Below the pieces are notes generated by a model. It did no database searches. It had not been told where the DNA came from and saw only the letters and a program-made list of their open reading frames with translations. This document shows positions 22,341 through 33,168 of a stretch of 64,000 nt of DNA, in pieces. This DNA comes from Buddleja alternifolia (taxonomy: Eukaryota > Streptophyta > Magnoliopsida > Lamiales > Scrophulariaceae): assembly GCA_019426215.1 (NCBI GenBank), contig CM033399.1, positions 24,995,022-25,059,021 of the forward strand, in the 5' to 3' direction. A program made the position numbers and the translations under genes. Every line of letters starts with the position of its first letter. Position 1 is the first letter of the stretch.

Positions 22341-22348
22341 ATATTGTA

Positions 22349-23119
22349 CAGTGTTTTAAAAGACAGTCTCGGGGCGCGCCCAGAACTTACGCTCGGGGCG
22401 GGGCGTTGCTGAAACGCCCGTGGCAATAGGAGGGGGGCGTAACCCCCCATAATGGGCGTACGCCCAATCAATTGGGGCGTACGCCCAATCAACTGGGGCG
22501 TACGCCCCAGGCGAAAACCTGCCCAGTCCTTGGGCGTACGCCCAATGTATTTCATGTCCATACGGTATGATTTTAGGCTTAAATTGATTTTTTTCCAATT
22601 TTCAATCTAAAATCCACTTAAACCTTTTACATGTTTTATTCTTTTAGTAAAAGCCCATGACTCACTTATTCAATTAAATCAAACAATAATAAAAAAAAAG
22701 CTACAAGAGCAACACAGCTTAATGCTCGAGTATTGAGAGCCGAAGACGAAGATAATGATCTTAATGATGAGACTTTTGATAGTGATTGAGTAAATTAGTG
22801 CTCGTTAACTATTATTTTAATTCTTTATTTTGCGTAACGCTAGAATTTGAAACAATTATTTGTCTATCTTGATTGTTTTTTGCAAGAGTTGAGCTTGGAC
22901 TTTTAGTTTGCATAGTTGAATATATTATTATTTTTAACTTTCTCTATCTTATTTTTTTACTTAATTTTATCCTTTAATTTTATAATTTTTTGCTAATTTA
23001 AATTAATTCTTAATATTATATTATATTTTTTTAATACTAAAAAAGTAAAATTTGCAGGGCATACGCCCCGTGCCTCTGGGCTTACGCCCCGTCTCGCGCC
23101 TTTACCTTTTAAAACACTG
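22349..23119. mobile_element. hAT-like element, 771 bp, with GGGCGTACGCCC repeats
   Basis: The terminal inverted repeats are CAGTGTTTTAAAA (22349-22361) and TTTTAAAACACTG (23107-23119). The flanks ATATTGTA (22341-22348) and ATATGGTA (23120-23127) form an 8-bp TSD with one mismatch. Next to the left end sit four copies of the palindrome GGGCGTACGCCC (22454-22542), and near the right end GGGCATACGCCCC and GGGCTTACGCCCC. The GC-rich tips contrast with the AT-rich middle. Around 22730-22790 is an open acidic tail (RAEDEDNDLNDETFDSD then stop) that may be a transposase or captured-gene remnant. Confidence 0.75.
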
Positions 23120-23265
23120 ATATGGTATATATTAGTGCATACAAAAAAAAAAAATTGTATATATATCAAAGAGGAGTGAAAAAAGTGATTGATTAGCCAA
23201 TTAGCTTTAATTACATAAATCTAGGCATTGACCAAAAAGAAAATTGTTATTTATTCCTTACCTAT

Positions 23266-23480
23266 CTAATGGGAAAATTGCAAATGTTAGTCCAAGATGA
23301 TATTTGTTGTAATTTTAGTCTTATTGCTTACAATTTTGTAACATTAATCACACATGGTACATTTTGCTATAATTATGGTCTCCACATGTCAAAGTTGGAC
23401 GGATTGATTAATTTTATTATTGATTATGTGCAAGACATGTGAACAAACTAAAAATTTTCATTCATAGGTAAACACACAAT
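23266..23480. mobile_element. One end of a Mutator-like relic
   Basis: GGGAAAATTGCAAATGTTAGTCC at 23273 resembles the tip of plant Mutator-like MITEs. No matching right end is clear because the next MITE begins at about 23484. Confidence 0.3.
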
Positions 23481-23483
23481 AAA

Positions 23484-23711
23484 GAAAAAATTACACACAG
23501 ACCCCTTAACTTATTATGGAATTACCAAAACCTCCCCTCTTTTGTAGAAAAATTACCAACACATCCATTGAAGAGATCTCTTTGTAAGGTCTACAAGAGG
23601 TAGAATTGTAAGAATTTCTAAATATATAGGGGTATAATTGCAAGAAACTCATAATATGAGGGAATTTTGGTGATTATATAATAAGTGAGGGGGTATGTGT
23701 GTAATTTTTCC
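23484..23711. mobile_element. MITE-like element upstream of HMA5
   Basis: Inverted ends: AAAAATTACACACAGACCCC at the left, and the reverse complement of the right end reads GGAAAAATTACACACATACC. Further paired words are ACTTATTAT and ACCAAAA. It is about 228 bp long, and its right end is about 90 bp upstream of the HMA5 TATA box. No clear TSD was found. Confidence 0.6.
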
Positions 23712-23803
23712 TAAAACAAAATCTTAATTTACAAATTTGTAATAATGAAATTAAAAGTAGAACCGACTTTATCTTATGAAAATGATATTGCAAAGTCTGC
23801 CCC

Positions 23804-23810
23804 TATATAA
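23804..23810 (+). promoter_or_regulatory. TATA box of the HMA5-like gene
   Basis: TATATAA lies about 250 bp upstream of the start codon. The expected start of transcription, about 30 bp on, gives a 5' UTR of roughly 215 bp. That UTR contains a CT-rich tract (23869-23889) and a (TA)n tract (23895-23914). Confidence 0.6.
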
Positions 23811-24056
23811 TAGTGATGGCAATCCACGTTCATACCGTGAAGCCCCTTGTAAAAGAAGAAAGCCCCTATTCTCTCTCCCTCTCTCTATGTGTCTGTATAT
23901 ATATATATATATATACACATTCGAGGAACGTAACAAAAATCAGAACTCCATTTCATTTCTCTGTGCTGCAGAAGCAAAAGGGGAGAGAGAGATAAACCTT
24001 CAAATCATCAAATCAAAGGAGAGTGAATTGTCGCAGATTGCGAAGAAGAATCGATA

Positions 24057-27000
24057 ATGGCGTCGAAGTTTCTATCACTGACATGCATAAGATGGAAGGA
24101 GAGCGGCAATTTATCCCCTCGCCCACACTATCCTTCAATGCCTAAGTATCCGAAAGGCGTCAGCGATGAAGAGAAATTCATGCGAGGATCGGAGGCGAAG
24201 GCGGTTTTCGGAGTCACCGGAATGACGTGCTCCGCCTGCGCCGGCTCGGTGGAGAAGGCCGTCAAACGCCTCCCCGGAATCAAGGAGGCGGTGGTTGATG
24301 TTCTCAACAACCGAGCTCAAGTCATCTTTTACCCTGCTTACGTCAATGTGAGTTCCAATTACTTTACTTTACTTTATACTCCCTTAACAAAATTAAATTG
24401 TTGGATAATTCTGTCACATTTAGATTTAATTGGTGGTGTCTATTTCAATTTTTCTTCGTCTGATTTCAATCTTTTCCTTTTTAATTGTGTCCAGAGTATT
24501 GTATTGCAATTTGCATGCAGCATTTGTATCTGTTTATAGGTGTTGATTTTCACTGAAATTCATTAAGATTTGTATATGATTATATATATATATATATATA
24601 TATTAGCTTTCTGCGCGCAGGCATTCCTTGTATTCTTAGCTTTGAATTTAAGCATATTTAGAAGCAATAGCGAGCTGTCATCAGTGCAAATGCAAGTTTT
24701 CTACCATTTGAAACTTCACCTTCATGTTTTGGACCTTAGAATTTTCTTGCTGTTCAAACTTTATTATCACTTATGTTTCTAATTTCTTTTTTAAATTCAA
24801 GCAGATTTTACCTTTAAATTCTTAGTTTTCGCCTAATTAGATGTGGTTATAGTTTTAGTTCATCTGACAAGAATTTGTCAAAGCCATAAAGAATCAGCTT
24901 AATTGTCAACTCTTATTCTTAAAAGCAAATGATTTGCAGTAAAATCTCTCAATCAAACAATATTTAAATAATATGAACCTTGGAATTATGAACCTTTTTA
25001 AATAATATAAATCAATAATAAAACTTGATGTGATAGAGAAGCTCTTTACACTTATGGTGTAAGGGTCAACTCAAACTTGATTCAGCAAGCGAGAGGCAAT
25101 GGTGTTGCATAGAACTATGTTTTAGCTCACTCATTTATCCTGTTTTATATTTTAATCTATGGAACAAAACTGCTACATCGCAATGTGCAGGAGGAAACAA
25201 TCCGTGAGACAATTGAAGATGTAGGCTTCCAAGCCTCATTGATTAAAGAAGAAGTCAAGGAGAAATCCTCTCGAATATGCCGGATGTGTATAAAAGGAAT
25301 GACTTGCACTTCTTGTTCCACAACTGTGGAATCTCATTTGCAAGCTATACCCGGTGTACAAAGAGCACGAGTTGCATTAGCAACTGAAGAGGCTGAAGTC
25401 CGTTATGATCCAAATATCTTGACGTACAACCAAATCTTGGAAGCTGTAGAAGATACTGGATTTGAGGCTATTCTCATCAGCACTGGAGAAGACAGGTGCA
25501 AAATACATCTACAAGTTGATGGAGTGCTCTCAGAAAGTTCCATGAGAATTATTGGGAATTCTCTTCAAGCATTGCCAGGAGTTCAAGATATGAACTTTGA
25601 CCCAGAGCTGAACAAAATTTCAGTTTCTTACCAACCAGATTTGACGGGTCCTAGAAATTTTATTCAAATTATAGAGTCAACTGGATCAGGACGCTACAAG
25701 GCAAAAATATTTCCTGAAGGAGGGTCAAGACAAGCTCATAGAGAGGAGGAAATCAAACAATACTACAAATCTTTTATGTGGAGTCTAGTTTTTACTATTC
25801 CTGTCTTTTTACTGTCCATGATCTTCATGTATATCCCTGGTATCAAACATGGGTTGGAAACTAAAATAGTAAACATGCTTACCATTGGGGAGATTTTGAG
25901 GTGGATATTGGCTACACCGGTTCAGTTCATCATTGGTCGACGTTTCTATATTGGCGCTTATAAAGCATTAAGACATGGATCAGCAAATATGGATGTCTTG
26001 ATTGCCTTGGGGACAAATGCTGCTTATTTCTATTCGGTGTACTCAGTTTTAAGAGCAGCTACTTCTCCAAGTTTCGAGTCGACTGATTTTTTTGAAACCA
26101 GTTCAATGCTCATTTCTTTTATACTATTGGGGAAGTATCTTGAGGTTTTGGCAAAGGGGAAGACTTCTGAAGCCATAGAGAAGCTCATGGACTTAGCGCC
26201 TGAGACGGCTACCCTCTTAACCCTAGACAGTGAAGGGAATGTGTCAAACGAGGAAGAAATAGACAGTCGGCTGATACAAAAGAATGACTTCATGAAGGTC
26301 GTCCCTGGTGCAAAAGTACCTTGTGATGGCTTTGTAATCTGGGGACAAAGTCATGTTAATGAAAGCATGATTACTGGAGAATCTAGGCCAGTTGCAAAAA
26401 GGAAAGGTGATACAGTGATTGGAGGGACTTTGAATACAAATGGGGTGCTACATATTAAGGCAACAAAGGTTGGATCAGAGAGTGCTCTCGCTCAAATTGT
26501 TCGACTGGTTGAATCTGCACAAATGGCAAAAGCTCCAGTCCAAAAATTTGCTGATCGTATTTCCAAATTCTTTGTTCCTTTAGTACGTATATAACTGCTT
26601 TAGTCATTATCCTGGTTATAGAACTGTTAGTTGATTATTCTTCAAGGCAATTTAAAAGTTGGATTCTTGTGTTGCAGGTGATATTTCTTTCGTTTTCGAC
26701 TTGGTTCGCCTGGTTTTTAGCGGGAAAATTGAATTCCTACCCCAAATCTTGGATTCCTTCTTCAATGGATAGCTTTCAGCTTGCACTTCAATTTGGGATA
26801 TCAGTGATGGTCATAGCCTGCCCTTGTGCACTTGGGTTGGCTACTCCAACAGCAGTCATGGTTGGCACTGGAGTTGGTGCTTCTCAAGGTGTCCTAATCA
26901 AAGGTGGCCAGGCATTAGAAAGCGCTCATAAGGTCCGTTTTCTCGTATCAATGGAGTCTTAGAGTTGAACAGTATTCACTTGATTAAAACCCGACCCTAA

Positions 27001-28841
27001 GGACTAACTTTGTCGTAATTTGTGGCGTAACAGGTGAACTGCATAGTTTTTGACAAGACGGGAACACTCACAAGGGGGAAGCCAGTGGTTGTCAACACAA
27101 GACTCTTTAGAAACATGGTTCTTAAAGACTTTTTCGATCTCGTAGCTGCTGCCGAGGTATTTCTCCATTTCACATGTCGGAACTTTTGTGTAATTCGATG
27201 CTTGGATTAGGCCAATAGTATTATAATGCAGCTGGCTAATTTTCTCATTCTCGTAACTAAAGGCTTTACTTTGGCCCGCCTCTGTTGTGTAAATCCAAGG
27301 AAATACTAATAATGATAAATGTTGTGTTTCCATTTACTAGGTAAACAGTGAACACCCATTAGCCAAGGCAATTGTCGAGCACGCCAAAAGATTTAGAGTA
27401 GACCAAGAGAATCCTGTTTGGCTTGAAGCCGTGGACTTTGAATCCATAACTGGACACGGTGTGAAGGCTGTTGTTAAGAACAAGGAGATCCTTGTGGGAA
27501 ATAAGAGTTTGATCGTGGATCACAATGTCACTGTTTCACTTGATGCTGAAGAAATACTAGCGGAAACTGAAAACTTGGCTCAAACTGGTATTCTTGTATC
27601 AATCGACAGAGAGCTGGTTGGAGTCCTTGCCATTTCTGATCCTTTGAAACCCGGGGCTCGAGAAGTCATTTCGTTTCTCAAGTCTATGAAAGTAAGGAGT
27701 ATAGTCGTGACGGGTGACAACTGGGGAACTGCAAATGCAATTGCCAAGGAAGTTGGGATAGATGCTGTCATTGCAGAAGCCAAACCCGAGCATAAAGCAG
27801 AGAAAGTTAAGGAACTACAGGTACAAATATTAGTCTTAGTTTCTGTGTGATTTGCAACATAAATATTAGTATTCCTATCAATATGAAATTATCGGCTTCT
27901 AAGGAACCTATCCTTTGATTCGGAGTAGTATCGACTAATTACCTCAATAATTATTTTTGAAGCTCTTGGTTGTTAGTTATTTAATCACATGCACTCCATG
28001 CATATAGGTTTGCAGGTGGTATTGACCAGTCCGTTTGACTTTTTTTTTAAAGTAATAAATAATTTAAATCATTTTTTTTCAAGTCTGATTGAAGAATATT
28101 AAATAATACAAAAGATATCAAGATTTAAATTTTTTGTAATATTATAGTTATTCCAGAGGTCCAAGACGAATGGAGCCGGTCCACCATACAGCTGAATTAG
28201 GGTGATTGAGGTGTTTTTCTTACCATAATACACCTGAATCCGATGGTGTATGGTAGACCGGCTCCATTGGTCCCGGTCCACCATAAAATCATCCGTCTTT
28301 CCAGCATGATAACTTGGTATAAAAATTAACTAGTTTGAATTTGTTTCAGAATACAATCATTCATATAACAAATATGTGCCAAATTGTCATTCTTGAATGT
28401 CAATTTCACGTGTTCCATGTGCAGGCTGCGGGCAATATAGTGGCAATGGTGGGAGATGGGATCAACGACTCGCCTGCCCTGGTAGCAGCAGACGTTGGAA
28501 TGGCAATTGGTGCTGGCACCGACATTGCGGTGGAGGCAGCCGACATTGTTCTCATGAAAAGCAATTTGGAGGATGTTATAACTGCTATACACCTTTCGAG
28601 GAAAACCTTTTTCAGAATCCGGCTTAACTATATTTGGGCATTGGGATATAATGTCCTCGGCATCCCAATTGCGGCTGGGGCACTTTTCCCTTCGACTGGA
28701 TTCAGGCTGCCACCATGGATTGCTGGAGCAGCAATGGCAGCCTCTTCAGTTAGTGTGGTTTGCAGTTCTCTTTTGCTGAAGAATTATAGGAGACCTAAGA
28801 AGCTGGATACTCTTGAGATAAGAGAGATAACTGTTGTGTAG
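24057..28841 (+). CDS. HMA5: HMA5-like copper-transporting P1B-type ATPase (six exons)
   Basis: Exons 24057-24347, 25191-26582, 26678-26932, 27034-27156, 27341-27820 and 28425-28841 all join in phase 0 at GT-AG sites and give 985 residues, matching HMA5-type pumps (about 995 in Arabidopsis). The pump uses ATP to export Cu(I), in roots towards detoxification or xylem loading. Seen in order: metal-binding domains GMTCSAC (55-61) and GMTCTSC (133-139); a third such domain without its Cys pair; TGES (492-495); the membrane copper site CPC (609-611); DKTGT with the phosphorylated Asp653; SEHP (690-693); TGD (811-813); GDGINDSP (857-864); and a final pair of membrane segments with NYIWALGYN and MAASS. 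The C-terminus LEIREITVV matches the HMA5 subgroup, not RAN1/HMA7. No inactivating change is seen. Intron 5 holds a hairpin repeat, and a MITE lies in the upstream region. Confidence 0.93.
24577..24603. repeat. (TA)n microsatellite in HMA5 intron 1
   Basis: About 13 TA units within the 843-bp first intron. Confidence 0.9.
28170..28268. repeat. Hairpin repeat in HMA5 intron 5
   Basis: ATGGAGCCGGTCCACCATA (28170-28188) is the reverse complement, with one mismatch, of TATGGTAGACCGGCTCCAT (28250-28268). The pairing partly extends inward through CTGAATTAGG and CCTGAATCCG. A further GGTCCACCATA follows at 28275. It looks like a small MITE or its remnant in the 604-bp intron. Confidence 0.7.
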
Positions 28842-29104
28842 ATTGGTTGTTTAAATTTGGTTTGATAGGGATTAGAATAATGGGTTTGATAGTGCTTGAA
28901 TCTTGTAAATATTCAGTAAAACTCTCTTCTTCTTTTTCTCATCTATGTTATGTAAGATAAATTGGAAAATAGAAATTGTTTGAGATTTTACTTGCTTGAA
29001 TTGCAGTGAAGTAGAACTGTGAATTGGTAGATCATCCGTAATGGTGTCATCTTTTCTCTTTAGAGTGTCATATATAAATTTGATCTATTGAACATTAGTT
29101 GTCA
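28842..29104 (+). other. HMA5 3' UTR and downstream DNA
   Basis: T-rich sequence with AATAAT near 28876, which could serve as a plant poly(A) signal. The exact transcript end cannot be read. Confidence 0.4.
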
Positions 29105-29121
29105 TGAGATTCTACCTAATT

Positions 29122-29312
29122 TTTTTTTTTGGGTTTATAACCAAAGGTGTCTCCAGTCGAACGCCAGAGACTAATCCTTCGTGGCAGAGAGATCACCGAA
29201 ATGGGTATAGTCTCACCCAACAAAGTCTTTTTCATACACACGGTTAGGGATTGAGCCCTGAACGCATGCTTAAGGAACCTAGCTATCTACCAATTGTACT
29301 GGACCTTGTTGG
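29122..29312 (-). mobile_element. SINE with 17-bp TSD and poly(A) tail, minus strand
   Basis: TGAGATTCTACCTAATT occurs at 29105-29121 and 29313-29329, a perfect TSD. Read on the minus strand, the element begins with a tRNA-like head (A-box-like TTGGTAGATAGCTAGG, then B-box-like GGGCTCAATCCCTA) and ends in a run of about ten A. This is the hallmark of LINE-mobilised SINE insertion. A second copy is at 21649-21814. Confidence 0.85.
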
Positions 29313-29371
29313 TGAGATTCTACCTAATTGAATTGTAGTTAAGTGAATTTTGAACGGTTAGATCACAATTG

Positions 29372-30455
29372 ATCAAGGTTTCAAATCTCGGTATCGGTAA
29401 AGATATCGGGGTAGTAAATTTACAGAAATTTTGTAGATATCCTAAATTTTGATTTCGATATTAAAAAAATCATGAAAATTTATCGAAATATTTGGGAATT
29501 TACAATTAAACTTTGAGTACTTTTAACTATCATAATTATGCATTTTTTACATTAATAGTTTTCTAATGTATAGTGAGTCTTGTTAAATTATGACTAAAAC
29601 ATATTACGAAAAATATGATTTGATAGTAAAATAACATTTTTTCTTTTTTGAAAATTGGATAGGAAGAGATATGTGAATGGTGTGGGTGAAGGGTTATTAG
29701 GTGTGCACCAATGTTACGATCCTAAATTGCAAGGTATGGGACTTGGATCCCACATTGGAATTGTGGGGTTCTAATGTGGGGTTTATATGGCTTTGGGCTC
29801 TTCCACCTCAATAAGTTAGCTTTTGGGGTTGGGTTCTCCCAAGGTCATATCAATTGGTATCAGAGCAAATCCACTACTACTCCCAATGCAATCGTGCGGC
29901 GCAAGGGCAGTGAGGGCGCCTACTCGACGGATCCGAGAGAGAGCCGAGGTCGGGAGGCTGCCGCCGGCGTGGGCGCCGGGCTGCGGAGCGTGGTGGATTG
30001 TTACGATCCTAAATTGCAAGGTATGGGACTTGGATCCCACATTGGAATTATGGGGTTCTAATGTGGGGTTTATATGGCTTTGGACTCTTCCACCTCAATA
30101 AGCTAGCTTTAGGGGTTGGATTCTCCCAAGGTCATATCAACCAATTTTCAATTTTATTTTTAAATCTTAAATATTTAATAATATAAAAAAATTATTTTAG
30201 ATTTCGGGTTTCAATGGAAATTTTGAGAAATTTCGAATTACTGTCAACATTTCGGTGGATATTATGCAAACTGTTGATATCATTTTTAAATTTTGGAAAA
30301 TTTCTATTTTCGATGAGAATTTCGTTTTCGGTCAAAATTTTGGTAGATATTCTGTAAAATTGGATTGAAAGTAAGATTTCGCTTCGGGAGCCCCGAAAAT
30401 CCAAAATATTGATCAAAATTTCGGTATATCGAGCTAAATTTAAGACCAAGCATGT
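29372..30455. mobile_element. TIR element copy 1, split by a TRIM
   Basis: The left end CAAGGTTTCAAATCTCGG and a right end containing AAATTTAAGACCAAG are inverted relatives. Inside are repeated words such as AAATTTCG, GGTAGATATT and AAAATTGGATTGAAAGTAA that recur in copy 2 at 30620-31335. It is interrupted at 29707-30144 by the TRIM. No transposase is seen. The superfamily is uncertain, with Mutator or hAT both possible. Confidence 0.5.
29712..30139 (+). mobile_element. TRIM retrotransposon, 428 bp
   Basis: Two 141-bp LTRs (29712-29852 and 29999-30139) start TGTTACGATCC and end GGTCATATCA. They differ at five positions, about 96% identity. The TSD ACCAA is perfect (29707-29711 and 30140-30144). 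The primer-binding site TGGTATCAGAGC (29855-29866) matches initiator Met tRNA. The 146-bp GC-rich interior encodes no protein, so it depends on enzymes from other elements. Confidence 0.95.
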
Positions 30456-30619
30456 GATAATATCGATAATTTTATTTTATGGTATTATTATACTCTCATT
30501 TAGCAGACAACATTACAACAGTACAACGTCACTTGAAATACATTGTTCCGGAGATTCGATAGGTTTGTTGTAATAAAGTCGTCGCATATAGTTTGATCTC
30601 GACATTGCAGAGGGTCATA

Positions 30620-31335
30620 CTCAAGGTATTAAATATTGGTTTCGTTGTAGATTTTGGGGTATTAAATTTACAAAAAAATCGAGAATATTCATAATTTCGA
30701 GTTTTGATTCTAGAGAAATCATGGAAATTTCTAGAGATAATTAAAAATCTTAAATGAAACTTTTCGTATCTTTAATTTACATTATTATGTATTTTTTACA
30801 TTAATAATATTGTGTGTATAATGTATATATAGTGAGCTTTGTTAATTAGTATGAGTAAAATATGTGGTGAAAATTTAAAAGAAGTAGGATATGGAAGCAA
30901 AACAATGAATAGATAGGTTTAAAACTTCACTACAACAATACACATACAATTTTCATAAAACATATTATTCGGAATCATATGAAGTTTCTAGGATTAAAAT
31001 CATTATACTCCGTCGCATGTGAACTTTTTATACTCGATAATTGTGGTCCCAAAGAAAGAAAAAGAATATCTAAAATTAATTTTTACATGTTATAATTAAA
31101 CATGAATATTTAAATAAAATATAAAAAATTTAATATTCTCTTTAAATTTTGGGAAATTTCGGGTTTCGATCGAAAATTCGGCGGGTATTTTACAAAATAA
31201 TTTAATCTTGTTTTTAAATTTCAAAAAATTTCGAGTTTCAGTCGAAATCTCGACAGATATTTTGCAAAATTGGATCGAAAGTAAAATTTCGCTTTGGGAC
31301 CCTAAAAAATCCGAAATCGAAATTTAAGACCATGG
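30620..31335. mobile_element. TIR element copy 2
   Basis: It parallels copy 1: it begins CTCAAGGTATTAAATATTGG and ends TCGAAATTTAAGACCATG, sharing ATTTTGCAAAATTGGATCG and AGTAAAATTTCGCTT. It is non-coding and diverged. Confidence 0.5.
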
Positions 31336-32073
31336 TCATACTCATCTCTATCTGTACTGTTATACAATACAAGTAGCATAAGACATATTTACCAAAAGAA
31401 AAAAATAGCATAAGACATTTTATATATATTTTTTTAACTCTTTTATTGAGACTAAAATGCTAATCTCAAGAATTTTTGTGCCTTAATAATTCAAATTCAG
31501 AATTTACGGACATGTTGATCATACACCTTATGTTCAGCATAAGATGTTGATATGAACATTGGAAGAACCGGACTTCAAAATTAACTATTAAAGTGGGAGA
31601 ACCCAAAATCACATTAACCCAAAATTATCATAGACTTGCAATTAGAATCATTCTAAGTGTATGATTTTCAATAAGTAATCAAGAGAAGGATATAAATGGC
31701 AAAAGAAACTTGGCGTAGTAATTAATGCTATCTGATATGGGGTTAATTTTATGCCAGTATCGAACTTGTTGAGGCTAACATGCTTGAAAAAGCATGTACG
31801 GAAAAAATAGGATCCGACATAAGACACGATAGACAAGACCAATATCAACAATTTGTAATTAGTATAAATAGAATGTGATTAGTAAATATGTCCAAGAATG
31901 TATGAAGCAACATGTACACATAGAGAAATCTAAGGAGCTATGAGCTTAGCACTTAATTAACACATTGATTGTATCATGTGGATCATTGGACACCCTTCGT
32001 GCCGAGAAGCTCATCAATTATTAATCTACATATATTATGTATTTATATACGAATTCCTAGAAATTATCCTTAC
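31336..32073. other. AT-rich intergenic DNA
   Basis: No gene or bounded repeat seen. Confidence 0.5.
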
Positions 32074-32082
32074 TTTTAATCA

Positions 32083-33159
32083 GGGAAAATTGCAATTTAC
32101 CTCCATATAGAAAATCGAAAGTGTAAAACAAATTATGTGTAAAAAAAAAAGTAATTTTAATTTACCTCCATGTGAAAAAAAGAATGAAACACACTGTCCC
32201 CCTCAAATTTATTTAACCTGGATTCATCAATTTAAAGACTAAAATACCCTTTCATTTATTAGAGATTTACATTATATATATTATTAATTATTTTTTATTT
32301 ATTTTCTTTTATCTTCTTCCCCAACTTCCCGAAAATCCTAAACTCTAATTCACAATCCCGTCAACCCACCGTCCGCCCAAACAACCCATTGCCTGCCCCG
32401 CCACCGAAGATGGTAGAACCTCCACCAACCATCTAGGTAGCCGGGGCCACACCATATCTCGTCCATCTTCGCCCAAATCTCCAGATTCCCACTACTGCTC
32501 GCCAAAACCAACACAGTTCGCCTAAACTAGACCATATTCGCCAAGATTCCCCTCTTAGGCTGCTGCCGTGATCCACTACCGTCACCTCAATTTTGCACAT
32601 CTCGTAAAAATGGCCCCAACCCATCACCAAAACTGCCATCCCCATCAAGATCTCCTTCCCCAGCTGCCCCAACCCTCACCAAGCAGGCCCTCTCAACCGT
32701 CGCCATCAGCACCCATTGACATTCCTAGATATGAACATAATACGTGCACACACACACACACACACACACATATACATCATTAGATATATATTGATTGTTA
32801 ATAAATTTATATTTAATAAAATATTTTATATTAAGATTTAATATAAAATATAATACATTAAATATGGGTCATTGATCTCTCATGATCTATGGTTGTTATT
32901 ATTCAGCCAAAAAATATAAAGGAATTTAATGTTGACCATTAATTTCTAACACATATGATCCAATTGTTTTAAGATTCGGGGCAAAATTGTCCTTAAAGAG
33001 TCCAATCAGCATAACCACTTGCAAAACAAACGAATGGAGCGCGTAGGGAGCTAAATTGGTTCATTTCTTTTCTTACGAGGTAAATTGCCCTTTGTTTTTT
33101 CGGAGGGTTTTTTTTCGCACTTTGAATGTTTTACGGAGAGGTAAATTGCAACTTTTCCC
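32083..33159. mobile_element. Mutator-like element, 1077 bp, with GC-rich insert
   Basis: The ends GGGAAAATTGCAATTTACC and the reverse complement of the right end (GGGAAAAGTTGCAATTTACC) are TIRs of about 80 bp. The flanks TTTTAATCA and TTATAATTA match at 7 of 9 bases. The interior 32320-32720 is much more GC-rich than its surroundings, rich in CCACC and CCATC words, and holds exon-like open stretches on the minus strand. That suggests a gene fragment captured in a Pack-MULE fashion. A (CA)n tract is at 32746-32770. Confidence 0.6.
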
Positions 33160-33168
33160 TTATAATTA

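Noticed and set aside
22325..22598. Open frames with repeated IGRTP or DWAYAP peptides
   Set aside because: They only translate the GGGCGTACGCCC palindromes of the hAT element.
24128..24320. Minus-strand open frames over HMA5 exon 1
   Set aside because: Shadows of the GC-rich first exon, which encodes the metal-binding domain on the plus strand.
29855..29866. tRNA-Met gene fragment
   Set aside because: Only the 3'-end complement of the tRNA is present, directly after an LTR; it is a primer-binding site.
29774..30101. Open frames of 90-95 codons in a GC-rich stretch
   Set aside because: They cross the TRIM's LTR, primer site and interior and differ between frames; the TRIM explains the sequence.
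32433..32783. Possible small gene on either strand
   Set aside because: Low-complexity Pro/Ser/His or Trp/Gly peptides inside a Mutator-like element; no domain recognised. Kept only as a capture candidate.
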